NCBI GenBank assembly: GCA_030539275.1
Contig: JAUNSK010000002.1
Coordinates: forward strand, 1-64,000
Length of the DNA: 64,000 bases
Reading direction: 5' to 3'
Origin: Oscillospiraceae bacterium
GTDB taxonomy: Bacteria; Bacillota; Clostridia; Oscillospirales; Ruminococcaceae
Shown piece by piece: positions 6,686 to 16,518 of the stretch (position 1 is its first letter; each line of letters opens with the position of its first letter). The notes under the pieces were generated by a model. It did not search any database, was not told the DNA's origin, and saw only the letters and a list, made by a program, of their open reading frames with translations. Both the position numbers and the translations under genes were made by a program.

Positions 6686-9358
6686 ATGAAATTCAGTACA
6701 AAAAAAATAATAGCAGCTTTGACTGCAGTTACTCTTATTCTTTCCGGATGCTCACCAAAGAGCAAGGATTCCAAAGGCAGCGAAAATGAAGACAGCAAAA
6801 CATCTTCAAAGACAACAGCCTCTCTTGGAACAGATGATAAAAAGTACGGGGCTCAGATATCAGTTGAAGATATCAAGAAACTCTATAACGAAACCGAAAG
6901 CAATGATGTAATGCCGCTCAACAATGTGGCTCCTGATGAAGCATTCGATTTTAACTTCAGGTCTGATCTTAATGAAGCAGATGATTTCAGTGATTTCGTA
7001 ACTGTACATACCGACAGAAGCTGCAGTGAAGAAAGCAAGATAATTACTTTTGAAAATATGGAAGAAACTCCTGACGGCGGTTCAAAGGTTACAGTATCAC
7101 CGTGTGAGATCATACTTGCAACAGACAGCGAAGAACATGCAGAAATATATAATGACACTTATACATGGGGAAATGCTTCTATATACTACATTTCAGTAAA
7201 CTATGATATGGAATCTGACAAACCGGTACGTCTTGAAAACCCTGTGATCATCCCGTTTACCGTTAAACATGAACTGCCTGCACCAAATGTTAAAGGTGTT
7301 GTTGACAATACAGGACGCTTCAAACTTGTGTGGGATCCTGTTGAAGGTGCAACAAGTTACAATATTTACACTCTTTCAGGTGACGGTCAGACAACCGGTC
7401 AGCAGAATCTGCCTTTGAACGCTACTGAAAAGGGATTCAAGGAATGTTATCTGGTAAAAGACTCTGAAACTACAGATACAGAATTTGATAACTTTGCAGG
7501 AGAAGGTCATGGTCTTGCTGTTCATTCAAGTTCTTCAGGAAACGGTGACTATGTAATCGGTCAGAACTACTGCGTAAATGGTGATTATTACGTAAGTGCA
7601 GTTATCGGCGATAAGGAAAGCGGATTTTCAGCCGGTGTCCAGACAGCAGATCTTATTATTCCTTATGAGCCGACTGATGAATGCGATATAATGTTTAACC
7701 ACTATGACAGTGTTGCTGATCTTCCTCTTACACTGGATATAGTAAATATTGACGGCTCTGTTACATCAAGAAATGTTCTTTACACATTCCAGTGGGGCAG
7801 CACATTAGACGGAATTGAAGGAAATTCATTTCCTCAGTACTCATACCAGATAGAAGGAACCGCACTCACAGGTTTTGTTTCAATGGACGATGACCTCAGC
7901 GAATATCCTCCTACAGTAGGAAATGCATCAACTGCATGCAATCAGGCACCTGAGGATAACGTTCCGAAAACTCCTGATCCGGATGTTGACACGATCATAA
8001 CTCCTGAGGATCTGAACAACGACCCGGATATTGATACTCCTGAAGAAACGCAGCCGGCACAGACTGATGAAAGCAGCAAGGAAGACGAAAGTTCCGAGAC
8101 TGAGACTACAACTGAAAAAGAGGACAGTTCTGAAGCTGAGACTACAACTAAAACAGACGACAGCTCAGAGGCTGAGACTACAACCAAAACGGATGACAGT
8201 TCTGACGCTGAGACAACTACAAAGAAAAAAGACGATTCAGAAGCTTCCTCACCTGACGATAAGACCCTTGTTGAACAGCAGCAGGAAAATACTCAGAACC
8301 ATATAGAAAATGCAAACAGCCAGACAGTTGCCAATACTGACGAATCATATCTTGTTTTTGCAGATTCAGCAGCTGAAGAATGGTTTGCAAGAAATATGAT
8401 GGATGCACAGACAGAATTCTCTATAGAAGGTTTTCCTGAAATGCAGGATCCTAATCTTCTTATTGATACACTTCTGAAGGTAACATACCAGAATCCATAT
8501 ATACTCGGAGTAAAATCCTACGGCTATGATTATAATACAATGACAGTCAGGATCGACTATGAAATAGATGCTGATACTATTAAGAAACAGCAGGGTGAAA
8601 TTGCAGCAGAAGCATCAAAGGTTGTATCAGAAGTTATCAAAGACGGCATGAGTGATGAAGAAAAACGTATGGCTCTGTATAAATATCTTGAGGATAACTG
8701 CAAGTATGACGATGCTGCACTTGAAAATGCACAGGCTAATGACTTCAAAATGACTGATGACAATACATTTGCTGACTCATTCAGCACATACGGCATACTC
8801 GTTAAAAAAGTCGGTGTATGCAAATCATATGCTTTCACATACAAGCTTCTTTGTGAAATGAGCGGAATAGACTGTATGGTCGTAACAGGAAACCTAAACG
8901 GAAATCTTCCTCATGCATGGAACGCAGTAAAAATTGATAACCAGTGGTTTATGACAGATACTACAAACAACGCAAACGTTTCCGGAATCCCTTATATGCT
9001 CTACGATGCTGACAGCGATATTTCAGAACTTACAGGCTTTACTATTGATGACACATTTGATCTTGACTCAAATCTTGAATCATACAACTCAGACAACGAT
9101 CAGTACGAATACTATTATGCAAATGATCTTGTAGCAACAGACCTTAGTTCATATTCAGAGATACTTGACAAAGTACTCACACCGGACAGCAAAACAGTAT
9201 GTATCAGATATGTCGGTGACACGATCGATACCGAGGAATTAGGAAATGCCATAGTTACAGTTTACAACAAACACGGCATGGAGGATGCACTCCAGACTCT
9301 TGGCCTTGCAGCACCCGGCGGATTTCTTGTGATCATGCCGGTCGATAATCAGGAATAA
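6686..9358 (+). CDS. lipoprotein with Fn3-like and transglutaminase-like domains
   Basis: An 890-residue surface protein. A lipobox ends in LSGC with Cys22 as the lipidation site. Residues about 200-310 look like a fibronectin type III-like beta domain (FKLVWDPVEGATSYNIYTLS). Residues about 469-517 are four 12-13-residue SSEAETTTKTDD-like repeats, an acidic Ser/Thr linker. The C-terminal part has the transglutaminase-like core: Cys712 (VGVCKSYA), His743 (LPHAWNAV) and Asp758 (WFMTDTTNN), an apparently complete triad. Such proteins are usually peptidases or wall-modifying enzymes. GGAGGA precedes the ATG. The upstream motif shared with the sigma gene marks it as the likely target of that sigma factor. 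Confidence 0.85.
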   Translation: MKFSTKKIIAALTAVTLILSGCSPKSKDSKGSENEDSKTSSKTTASLGTDDKKYGAQISVEDIKKLYNETESNDVMPLNNVAPDEAFDFNFRSDLNEADDFSDFVTVHTDRSCSEESKIITFENMEETPDGGSKVTVSPCEIILATDSEEHAEIYNDTYTWGNASIYYISVNYDMESDKPVRLENPVIIPFTVKHELPAPNVKGVVDNTGRFKLVWDPVEGATSYNIYTLSGDGQTTGQQNLPLNATEKGFKECYLVKDSETTDTEFDNFAGEGHGLAVHSSSSGNGDYVIGQNYCVNGDYYVSAVIGDKESGFSAGVQTADLIIPYEPTDECDIMFNHYDSVADLPLTLDIVNIDGSVTSRNVLYTFQWGSTLDGIEGNSFPQYSYQIEGTALTGFVSMDDDLSEYPPTVGNASTACNQAPEDNVPKTPDPDVDTIITPEDLNNDPDIDTPEETQPAQTDESSKEDESSETETTTEKEDSSEAETTTKTDDSSEAETTTKTDDSSDAETTTKKKDDSEASSPDDKTLVEQQQENTQNHIENANSQTVANTDESYLVFADSAAEEWFARNMMDAQTEFSIEGFPEMQDPNLLIDTLLKVTYQNPYILGVKSYGYDYNTMTVRIDYEIDADTIKKQQGEIAAEASKVVSEVIKDGMSDEEKRMALYKYLEDNCKYDDAALENAQANDFKMTDDNTFADSFSTYGILVKKVGVCKSYAFTYKLLCEMSGIDCMVVTGNLNGNLPHAWNAVKIDNQWFMTDTTNNANVSGIPYMLYDADSDISELTGFTIDDTFDLDSNLESYNSDNDQYEYYYANDLVATDLSSYSEILDKVLTPDSKTVCIRYVGDTIDTEELGNAIVTVYNKHGMEDALQTLGLAAPGGFLVIMPVDNQE
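8090..8236 (+). repeat. tandem 36-nt repeat coding an acidic Ser/Thr linker
   Basis: Four imperfect units at 8090, 8126, 8162 and 8198 (the last 39 nt) encode SSETETTTEKED, SSEAETTTKTDD twice and SSDAETTTKKKDD. Wobble differences between units argue against a very recent expansion. Confidence 0.85.
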
Positions 9359-9376
9359 AACATAACAGCAAATAAT

Positions 9377-9425
9377 AAAAGCTGCTCTCAGTGTGCGTTA
9401 ATGCAAACTGAGAGCAGCTTTTTTA
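9377..9425. terminator. bidirectional terminator between convergent genes
   Basis: AAAGCTGCTCTCAGT pairs with ACTGAGAGCAGCTTT across a 14-nt loop, with T runs on both strands. Confidence 0.9.
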
Positions 9426-9439
9426 TTATATTATAAATC

Positions 9440-9835
9440 TTATTTCTGAAGCATTTCAACAGCTTTTTCAAAAGAGTCAGTTTTAAGGACTGTAAAGTAC
9501 CTGCTGAATTCCTTAGTCCACATATCCATCTCTTCTTCTATATCCTGATGGACCTCATTCATTATAAATATCACTGTTTTGCAGTCAGTTTCACTCATAG
9601 CCGGCAGAAGATAAGAAAATCCCCATTCAACATCTGCGGGATCATCCTCAAAACCGTTCCTTGCGTCTATAATAAACTGTGCATTTTTATGATTCTTCAG
9701 AATATCCAGTGCAAACGTAGTCGGCTTTCTGTAATTATCAAAGCTGGCAAAGCATTTCCATGTAAGAACTGCTGCATTTAAACTGCTGTCGTATATTACG
9801 CTGCAGTACGTCGATTCGAAAGTATTATTGTCCAT
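9440..9835 (-). CDS. small cytosolic protein, possibly STAS/SpoIIAA-like
   Basis: The start is ATG at 9835, not the in-frame upstream ATG at 9889, because AGGAGAG lies 7 nt before 9835; this gives 131 residues. It has no signal or membrane segment. The alternating strand/helix pattern (AQFIIDARNGFEDDPADVEW, KTVIFIMNEV) recalls SpoIIAA-like STAS domains, but no diagnostic residue was found and the function is unknown. It has no obvious partner among its neighbours. Confidence 0.6.
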   Translation of the reverse strand: MDNNTFESTYCSVIYDSSLNAAVLTWKCFASFDNYRKPTTFALDILKNHKNAQFIIDARNGFEDDPADVEWGFSYLLPAMSETDCKTVIFIMNEVHQDIEEEMDMWTKEFSRYFTVLKTDSFEKAVEMLQK

Positions 9836-9919
9836 TTTTAACTCTCCTGTCGTATTAATTGTTAGAATAATCTGCCGGATTTTTTTCATATCAGCGGTTT
9901 CATCAGCTCTTAAAATATC

Positions 9920-11713
9920 TCAGACAGACTGTTGCCTGTCATCTGTGATCCCTGCCATTTTCAGCAGATATGCAGCATTTGTAGTTGTGCATCTGCCTTT
10001 TCTTATTTTGTAGTCAAATCTTATCATGTCATTTTCGTATTGTTCGCAGAAGTGGTAATTTATTATTTTTGCAGCGTATTTAGTTTCATCACACAGTTCA
10101 AAATCATGGGTCGTAATAACAGTGATCGCATTTTTTCCTGTCAGGCGGTCTATCGCAGCCTTTGCACCGGCAATTCTGTCTTTTGAATTTGTCCCTTTAA
10201 ATATCTCATCTATAAGCAGCAGCACCGGCTTTCCTGTCCCTGAGTACTCAACCATACTTTTTATTCTCAGAAGCTCAGCATAAAACGTTGAAATGCCTCC
10301 GCTTATATCATCTACTGTCCTCATTGAAGTCATTACCCTCAGCTGTGATATCCAGAAATGACCTGCCGGCACCATAGCCCCGGCTGCTGCAAGAACTGTA
10401 CATATACCGATGCTTCTCATAAATGTAGTTTTTCCTGACATATTGGAGCCGGTTATCACAACAGCACTGCTGCTGAGTGTTGCGCTGTTTCCCACTGCTT
10501 TACCGGGATCAATCAGCGGATGTCTGAGATCGCTGAAATCGACATAAGGCAGACCGTCATTTGTTATTTCAGGGTATACACAGTTTTCCCTTACATCCCC
10601 CAGTACACTGAGACTGATGTACATTTCAAATTCGCCTATAACATCAAGCCACTGCGATATTGCTTTATTGTATTTGCGCTGCCATCTGTAATATGAATAC
10701 ATACAGTGTATATCCCACATAAAAAATGCATTGCAAAGAAAAAATGCTATTCCGTTGCTGTGGACCTCCGAGATATCTGATATTTCTGAAAGTTTTCTTA
10801 TTCCTTCGACGGCATCGCTGTCGGCCAGTACTTTTCTCTCCTTATCAAGAAGTTCACTTGTGAACTTTTCACTCATTATGAGACCTATAATATTTTCATA
10901 CGCCCCGACATATTTTTTAAGTCTGCTTACACCGCCAAGAGTATCCTGACTGTGTGCATTTACAACACAGCTTATTATAAACTGAAGTCCTGTTAAGACC
11001 AATGCTGCAAGTGCTGTGATCCCGGGATAAATATTAAAAATATAAAGAATTATACTTAAAATATCTGCAGCCGGTAAAAGCCATGACAGAAAATAAAGAA
11101 AGGTATTTATCGGATATACTTTGCTTTCCTTGGTTTTTCTGAGTGCCTGCTCACATTTCTCATCACTGACACCATGTGCGGCACATAAAAAATCTGTTCT
11201 GAATTTTTCATTTTCCGAGATTTCCTTAACAGCATCCTGACGTTTAGTGATCCTGGTCCCTTCTGTTGAAGTACATTTAAGCCTGGCAGCAAGGCTCTCT
11301 CTGCCGGCTTTTGTTTTTGCCATACATAAAAACTGATACAGTGAAGCGTGTCCGAAGATATCGAGATCTCTTCCCTCAGGGTATTCACTGCTTTGAAATT
11401 CTCCTCCGTCAGGTAATGAACTGATCCAGGCATCTGAAAATCTGTCTGCGTATGCCTTATAAATATTCTGACGTGCTTTCTGCAGCAGTATGTTCCTTTC
11501 CGTCTGAGCATGCTGTTTCATCAGTACAATAAAAATTATTATACATACTGCCGTCAGCGAGAGAAAAATGATATTTCTTGAGATACATAAGAATATAACA
11601 GCAGCTGCGGCTGTAAAAAGCCGCAGCATACTGATCGTGTCAAATTTTTTCTGTGTAGTTTTCTGTTCATCCAGAGCTGTCTGATATTTTTCCTCAAACT
11701 CTTTTTTACTCAT
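9920..11713 (-). CDS. membrane-associated MutS-family ATPase
   Basis: A 597-residue protein. Its C-terminal ~230 residues are a MutS domain V ATPase: Walker A TGSNMSGKTTFMRSIG, the segment MTSMRTVDDISGGISTFYAE, Walker B LLLIDEIFKGTNS and the dimer/H-loop TTHDFEL. The mismatch-recognition domain I is missing. Two hydrophobic hairpins are present (about residues 30-65 and 205-250), so it sits at the membrane. Proteins of this type are a separate MutS branch, probably not for mismatch repair. Its ATG lies inside the end of the upstream permease gene (8-bp overlap), so it belongs to the exporter operon. What it does there is unknown. Confidence 0.85.
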   Translation of the reverse strand: MSKKEFEEKYQTALDEQKTTQKKFDTISMLRLFTAAAAVIFLCISRNIIFLSLTAVCIIIFIVLMKQHAQTERNILLQKARQNIYKAYADRFSDAWISSLPDGGEFQSSEYPEGRDLDIFGHASLYQFLCMAKTKAGRESLAARLKCTSTEGTRITKRQDAVKEISENEKFRTDFLCAAHGVSDEKCEQALRKTKESKVYPINTFLYFLSWLLPAADILSIILYIFNIYPGITALAALVLTGLQFIISCVVNAHSQDTLGGVSRLKKYVGAYENIIGLIMSEKFTSELLDKERKVLADSDAVEGIRKLSEISDISEVHSNGIAFFLCNAFFMWDIHCMYSYYRWQRKYNKAISQWLDVIGEFEMYISLSVLGDVRENCVYPEITNDGLPYVDFSDLRHPLIDPGKAVGNSATLSSSAVVITGSNMSGKTTFMRSIGICTVLAAAGAMVPAGHFWISQLRVMTSMRTVDDISGGISTFYAELLRIKSMVEYSGTGKPVLLLIDEIFKGTNSKDRIAGAKAAIDRLTGKNAITVITTHDFELCDETKYAAKIINYHFCEQYENDMIRFDYKIRKGRCTTTNAAYLLKMAGITDDRQQSV

Positions 11714-13025
11714 ATCTTAAAGCATCCACCACCTGCATTTTCGCTGCTTTATTAGCAGGATAAACTCCGAATCCTATTCCTATAACAAATGAGAAGAGAA
11801 CAGCACCTATTATTGCAGCATACGGAACGGAAAGATCAACGCTTAGATCAAAAACTGCATTCTTTGCAATTCTGACAGCGATTATTGCTACAATACGTGA
11901 CTGGATCAGTCCCCACAGTATTCCTATTATCGCACCTATAAGTGAAATAACAATAGATTCAGTAAGGAACTGTATTTTGATCGATTTATTGCTCGCTCCC
12001 ATAGCTTTTCTGACGCCTATTTCCATGGTACGTTCAGTAACGCTTACAAGCATGATGTTCATTACACCTATACCGCCGACAAACAGTGCAATTGCTGCAA
12101 TTCCGGATATAATAAGTGTAATAATTTTTACTACAGTGTTTATCGAACTTATCTCATCAGTAAGCATATACACATCAGTTTCCCATCCGGTATCTGCAAC
12201 GTATGAATTGAAGAAATCAGCTGTTTCTTCCTTGAACTTATTTATATCATCAATATTTTTTACTGTAAAGTATTCTGTCGTTGTGTTCTCTTCATACGTT
12301 CCTGACTGTTCATGAATATAAGTATACGGCAAATAAATGCTCGTATTAAGTTCCCTTTCGTCTTCAGCTGTTTCAACGAGTCCCATATCTATATACTGAT
12401 ATACGCCGACAATTACACATGGCAGTGAGTTTCCGTCAGCAGTATTTATTACTGTCTGCTTACCGATCGGATCCTCTTTGCCGAAACAGTGCTTTGCTGC
12501 TATATCTGATATTACAGCACAGGCTGCTTTATTTTCCTCATCAGTCTTATTAATAAATCTACCGCTTGTTATCTTGACCAGATTATATACTTTTGTTCCT
12601 TCAGAACTTGGAACTACCATGACATCTGAATAGTTTTCATCAGTTACTGTAATACGTCCCGGTACCTGACTGCTCTGATCCATCATATTTGTTGAGACTA
12701 CACGGCTTGCAACATCTCCGAACTTATCGGAGTAAGCCTTGATCATATCAGGAGTAAAAGCAATATTTTCAGGATAATCATAATACCCTTCATCGTCATA
12801 CTCAACCTCAGTTCCATCGGAAGGCTTGAAAGATATACAAGCCTGATTTCCGGAATACAACGAATAAATTACATCTGTAATGGTTTTTCCAAGTGAATTG
12901 CCGAGGGTTGTAATGAAGATAACCGAACTGATGCCCACGATAATACCAAGTGTCGTCAGGAGTGTCCTGAACTTGTTAGCACCAAGACAACGGCCGGCTG
13001 AAATTATATATTCTGCAATATTCAT
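11706..13025 (-). CDS. MacB/FtsX-type ABC permease (second copy)
   Basis: A 439-residue permease: one N-terminal membrane helix carrying the TTLGIIVGISSVIFI motif, a large MacB periplasmic-core-like external domain (about 45-300), then three C-terminal helices of the FtsX domain (GGIGVMNIMLVSVTERTMEI and following). MacB-type transporters use mechanical strokes rather than moving substrate through the membrane. It is about 35% similar by eye to the permease at 14390-15787 and shares its C-terminal NKAAKMQVVDALRYE. It follows the second adaptor by 4 bp and overlaps the MutS-like gene. Confidence 0.9.
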   Translation of the reverse strand: MNIAEYIISAGRCLGANKFRTLLTTLGIIVGISSVIFITTLGNSLGKTITDVIYSLYSGNQACISFKPSDGTEVEYDDEGYYDYPENIAFTPDMIKAYSDKFGDVASRVVSTNMMDQSSQVPGRITVTDENYSDVMVVPSSEGTKVYNLVKITSGRFINKTDEENKAACAVISDIAAKHCFGKEDPIGKQTVINTADGNSLPCVIVGVYQYIDMGLVETAEDERELNTSIYLPYTYIHEQSGTYEENTTTEYFTVKNIDDINKFKEETADFFNSYVADTGWETDVYMLTDEISSINTVVKIITLIISGIAAIALFVGGIGVMNIMLVSVTERTMEIGVRKAMGASNKSIKIQFLTESIVISLIGAIIGILWGLIQSRIVAIIAVRIAKNAVFDLSVDLSVPYAAIIGAVLFSFVIGIGFGVYPANKAAKMQVVDALRYE

Positions 13026-13029
13026 ATCA

Positions 13030-14367
13030 TCAAGCCGCCCCTTTTAATTTAATCTTGTCACCTTCACTGTGATTTTCTGCATCGCCGACTATAAGGTCGC
13101 CGTCTGCAAGTTCACCTGATGTGATCTCTACATAGTAATCAGTTTCTGCACCCGTTTCAACCTCTTTTGCATGTGCAGTATATTCGCCCTTACTGTTTTT
13201 CTCTGCTACATAAACAAATTTTTTGCCGCTGTCATCAGTGAATATTGAATCATATGCAACAGCCGGTACTACACCTGTCTGAGATGTAAAGATCTTGATA
13301 TTTGCATTTATATCAGGCTTGAGAAGCTTCATCATTTCGTCATCCTGAATTTCGATCTGAGCTGAATAGCCTCTGGTATCATACACGTCAGTTACACTTG
13401 TTATTACACCCTTTATTTCCTGTGAACCTGTAAGCTTTGTTGTAAAGACAACATTCATTCCGCTTTCAACCTTCAGTATATCCTTGCTGAAAATCAATGC
13501 ATCAAGCTTATAATCATCAAGCTTTCCTATTCTGAACAGATTGCCGTTTATAGTATATGAGCCTTCAAAAGCATAGCTTTCTGAGATAATTCCGTCTGTA
13601 GCAGCTTTCACAACAAGATTGTTTTTCTGACTGATAAGCTTATCAAGCTGCTTGCTGTACTCGTCTATTCCTGACTGCTCAAGTTCCATATATCTTTTCT
13701 GGCTTTCAGCTGACTGTACACTCAGGTCACTGCTGAATTTAACATTGTCCAGAGTTGTCTGACACTGATCAATATTATTTGAAAGCTCTTCGAGACTGTC
13801 CTCATATTTTCTGTAGATCTCATAATACTGGGCAGAAAGGTCGTTATCGCTGCAATTATAGTATAACTGATAATAATCATTATATTTCTGAGCTGCAATA
13901 TTATACTCTGAATTTGCATTGTCAAGAGCTATCTGTGCTTTTTCAAGAAGAAGCTCCTGAGTGTGTTTTGCATAGTCCAGACCCGAATCAGTATTTGACT
14001 GATTCAGCGTTCTGATTGCATTTGAATCATCTATTAGCTTCTGAAGCTTCTGTATCTGACTGTCAAGGTCACCTGATTCGAATTCACAGAGTATATCCCC
14101 CTGCTTTACTACATCACCGACTCTGCAGTTTACAGTTTTTAATTTCTGAATTACATCAGATGTCACAATAGTTGTATTGTTCATCTCAACAGTTCCGCTC
14201 GCGTTGATAAATGTATTAAGGTCTCTCTTTTCAAACGGAAGAACAAAGTCATAATTGCTTGTGCTGGTATCCAGATTTATCTTCATTGTCATAAACCAGA
14301 CAATAAGACCGGCAAATGCAAGACCGCCTGCCGCCTTAAGTATCTTCTTTACTTTTATTTTTTTCAT
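13030..14367 (-). CDS. HlyD/MacA-type adaptor (second copy)
   Basis: A 445-residue membrane-fusion-type protein with an N-terminal anchor (about 12-26), a biotinyl-lipoyl half-motif (KTVNCRVGDVVKQGDILCEF), a long coiled coil (about 110-240), the second lipoyl half (NNLVVKAATDGIISES) and beta-barrel domains. In Gram-positive bacteria such adaptors pair with MacB-like permeases in peptide or antibiotic export. It sits between the two permease genes. Confidence 0.88.
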   Translation of the reverse strand: MKKIKVKKILKAAGGLAFAGLIVWFMTMKINLDTSTSNYDFVLPFEKRDLNTFINASGTVEMNNTTIVTSDVIQKLKTVNCRVGDVVKQGDILCEFESGDLDSQIQKLQKLIDDSNAIRTLNQSNTDSGLDYAKHTQELLLEKAQIALDNANSEYNIAAQKYNDYYQLYYNCSDNDLSAQYYEIYRKYEDSLEELSNNIDQCQTTLDNVKFSSDLSVQSAESQKRYMELEQSGIDEYSKQLDKLISQKNNLVVKAATDGIISESYAFEGSYTINGNLFRIGKLDDYKLDALIFSKDILKVESGMNVVFTTKLTGSQEIKGVITSVTDVYDTRGYSAQIEIQDDEMMKLLKPDINANIKIFTSQTGVVPAVAYDSIFTDDSGKKFVYVAEKNSKGEYTAHAKEVETGAETDYYVEITSGELADGDLIVGDAENHSEGDKIKLKGAA

Positions 14368-14389
14368 TGATGTCTGTTCCTTTCTTTAT

Positions 14390-15787
14390 TTATTCATATC
14401 TGAGCGCATCAACAGGCTGCATCTTTGCTCCTTTATTTGCAGGATAGAGTCCGAACACAGAGCCTACTGTGATAGAAAAAATAACAGAAATAATTACGGC
14501 TGAAAGTGAAGGAGTAACATGTATCTCTGTATTTTTAAGAAAATATCTCAGTGTTGCGTTGTCTACGAGATTTATTATTTTGTCAAGATTCGATTCAATT
14601 ATAGTACCTGCGAGCATTCCGAAAAATACACCAATTGCACATGCTATGAGACAGATCATTACTGATTCCGTAAGAAACTGTGATCTGATCGTGGATTTCT
14701 TTGCACCGAGAGCTTTCTTGATACCTATCTCTTTAGTTCTCTCTGTAACGCTTACGAGCATTGTATTCATAAGGCCTATTCCGCCTACAAGAAGTGAAAC
14801 AGCAGCTACCATTACAAATACCACAGTAATAACTTTTATAACAGAGTTTATCGCACTGAGACTCTCTGTTATATCAAACAGAAAATACTGGTATGACTCA
14901 TCATCTGTAAATCTCTGACTCAGAAATCTGGTTGCATAAGCCTTTGCCTCAGGCATTGAGCTGTTGTCAGAGCATATAAACTGAAGGACGGGACCATATA
15001 CGTCTTTAGTAATGTCACCTATATAATCCTGATATGTGTAAGGGCAGTAGACATCTGTAGAAAAATTTCTCTGATCGTTTATTTTATTAAGCTTTCCCTG
15101 TGTATCCTCAAACTGATATATGCCGACAACAACACATTCCTGACCTACCTGGACAGTCTGTGCTGTCATATTCTGCTGCAGCATTGCAGGATCCATGCTT
15201 GCTGCATCCAGATCAGACATATTATACGAATATCCCTCATACTCACCCTGAATCTTTAACTGTTTTCCAAGTGCATTTTCAACACTGCCGAAACAATTTA
15301 TAGCTGCAATATCAGAAATAACAGCAACCGGTTTGCAGTTTTTGCAGTCATCAGCAATAAGAAAACGGCCGGATATTATCTTCAGCTTTAAAGCCTTTGC
15401 GTCTCCGGGAGACACACCTTTTACAGTTGTATCACTGTAAGAGTTGTCATTGACCACAGCCTTTCCGTTATATACAAGGTCGGATGAAAGAAGAATATCA
15501 TCAACACTCGCCGGTGCACCTTCAATAAACTTATCAATATCCTCCTGCGTAAAACTATATTTGCTGTTACTCTTATAGTCATCTCCGACCGAATACATTG
15601 TAACAGTATTTCCGCCGAACTGGTTCATGAAAAATTCTTTAACTATAAAGGATACCGTGTCTCCTATTGATACTATTGTAATAACCGCACTCAGTCCGAC
15701 TATTATACCTATCATAGTAAGGAAAGAACGTTTCTTATTGAGTGCAATAGCATTCAGCGCATACCTGAAATTTTCAGTAAATCTCAT
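14390..15787 (-). CDS. MacB/FtsX-type ABC permease (first copy)
   Basis: A 465-residue permease of the same architecture as the one at 11706-13025: helix near residues 20-45 (FLTMIGIIVGLSAVITIVS), a large external domain, and three C-terminal helices around GGIGLMNTMLVSVTERTKEI. The external domain carries an extra Met/Gln-rich insertion (about residues 195-215) absent from the other copy, so the two may form a heterodimer served by one ATPase. It starts 4 bp before the end of the ATPase gene. Confidence 0.9.
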   Translation of the reverse strand: MRFTENFRYALNAIALNKKRSFLTMIGIIVGLSAVITIVSIGDTVSFIVKEFFMNQFGGNTVTMYSVGDDYKSNSKYSFTQEDIDKFIEGAPASVDDILLSSDLVYNGKAVVNDNSYSDTTVKGVSPGDAKALKLKIISGRFLIADDCKNCKPVAVISDIAAINCFGSVENALGKQLKIQGEYEGYSYNMSDLDAASMDPAMLQQNMTAQTVQVGQECVVVGIYQFEDTQGKLNKINDQRNFSTDVYCPYTYQDYIGDITKDVYGPVLQFICSDNSSMPEAKAYATRFLSQRFTDDESYQYFLFDITESLSAINSVIKVITVVFVMVAAVSLLVGGIGLMNTMLVSVTERTKEIGIKKALGAKKSTIRSQFLTESVMICLIACAIGVFFGMLAGTIIESNLDKIINLVDNATLRYFLKNTEIHVTPSLSAVIISVIFSITVGSVFGLYPANKGAKMQPVDALRYE

Positions 15788-16518
15788 CTTCCCACCCCTT
15801 TGGTGTCAGATATAACATTTCCGTCAGAAATTGTTATGATGCGCTGTGTTTCCTTTGCAAGCTCCGGACTATGTGTGATAAGTACGATCGTTTTGCCGTC
15901 ATGATGCAGCTTGTGGAAAATGTCCATAACAATATGACCGGTCTTTGTATCAAGCGCACCGGTAGGTTCATCTGCCAGGATAAGTGACGGATCATTGGCC
16001 ATAGCTCTTGCAATAGCCACTCTCTGTTTCTGTCCGCCTGACAGTTCGTTCGGTTTATGATCTGCTCTGTCCTTCATTCCTACAAGTTCCAGAAGCTCCA
16101 TTGCTCTTTTGTTTCTTTCTTTTCTTCCTACCCCTGCATACATCATAGGGAGCTCAACATTTTTTACAGCTGAGGTTCTCGGAATAAGATTGAAGTTCTG
16201 AAATACAAAACCTATCTCCTGATTTCTGACAAGACTAAGTTTTCTGTCTGTAAACTTGCTGATATCTTCATTGTTGAAAAGATATGATCCTTCGGTCGGT
16301 CTGTCAAGTGCACCGATCATATTCATCAGTGTACTTTTACCTGATCCTGATTCGCCGACAATAGCAACAAATTCGCCTTCTTTTATGTCAAGGCTGATTC
16401 CGTTAAGTATCTGAAGTTCATTAGGAAGACCGATATAATATCTTTTGATAATATTCTTCATGCTAATTACAGTCTTTGACCCTTTGTTCTGAATGTCTGA
16501 ATTATTCTGTATCTGCAT
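15784..16518 (-). CDS. MacB-type ABC transporter ATPase
   Basis: The ATPase of the LolD/MacB class: Walker [11 protein letters not shown]-loop [13 protein letters not shown], signature LSGGQKQR, Walker [13 protein letters not shown] and H-loop LITHSPE. Starting at the ATG at 16518 gives 244 residues; AAGGGTGA precedes it and it overlaps the end of the first adaptor gene. An earlier in-frame start at 16566 lies deeper in that gene and is less likely. It is the only ATPase of the operon and presumably serves both permeases. Confidence 0.92.
   Translation of the reverse strand: MQIQNNSDIQNKGSKTVISMKNIIKRYYIGLPNELQILNGISLDIKEGEFVAIVGESGSGKSTLMNMIGALDRPTEGSYLFNNEDISKFTDRKLSLVRNQEIGFVFQNFNLIPRTSAVKNVELPMMYAGVGRKERNKRAMELLELVGMKDRADHKPNELSGGQKQRVAIARAMANDPSLILADEPTGALDTKTGHIVMDIFHKLHHDGKTIVLITHSPELAKETQRIITISDGNVISDTKGVGR

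Noticed and set aside
7942..8306. Overlapping frames in both directions within the 36-nt repeats of the lipoprotein gene
   Set aside because: Repetitive coding DNA keeps alternative frames open; no ribosome sites support them.
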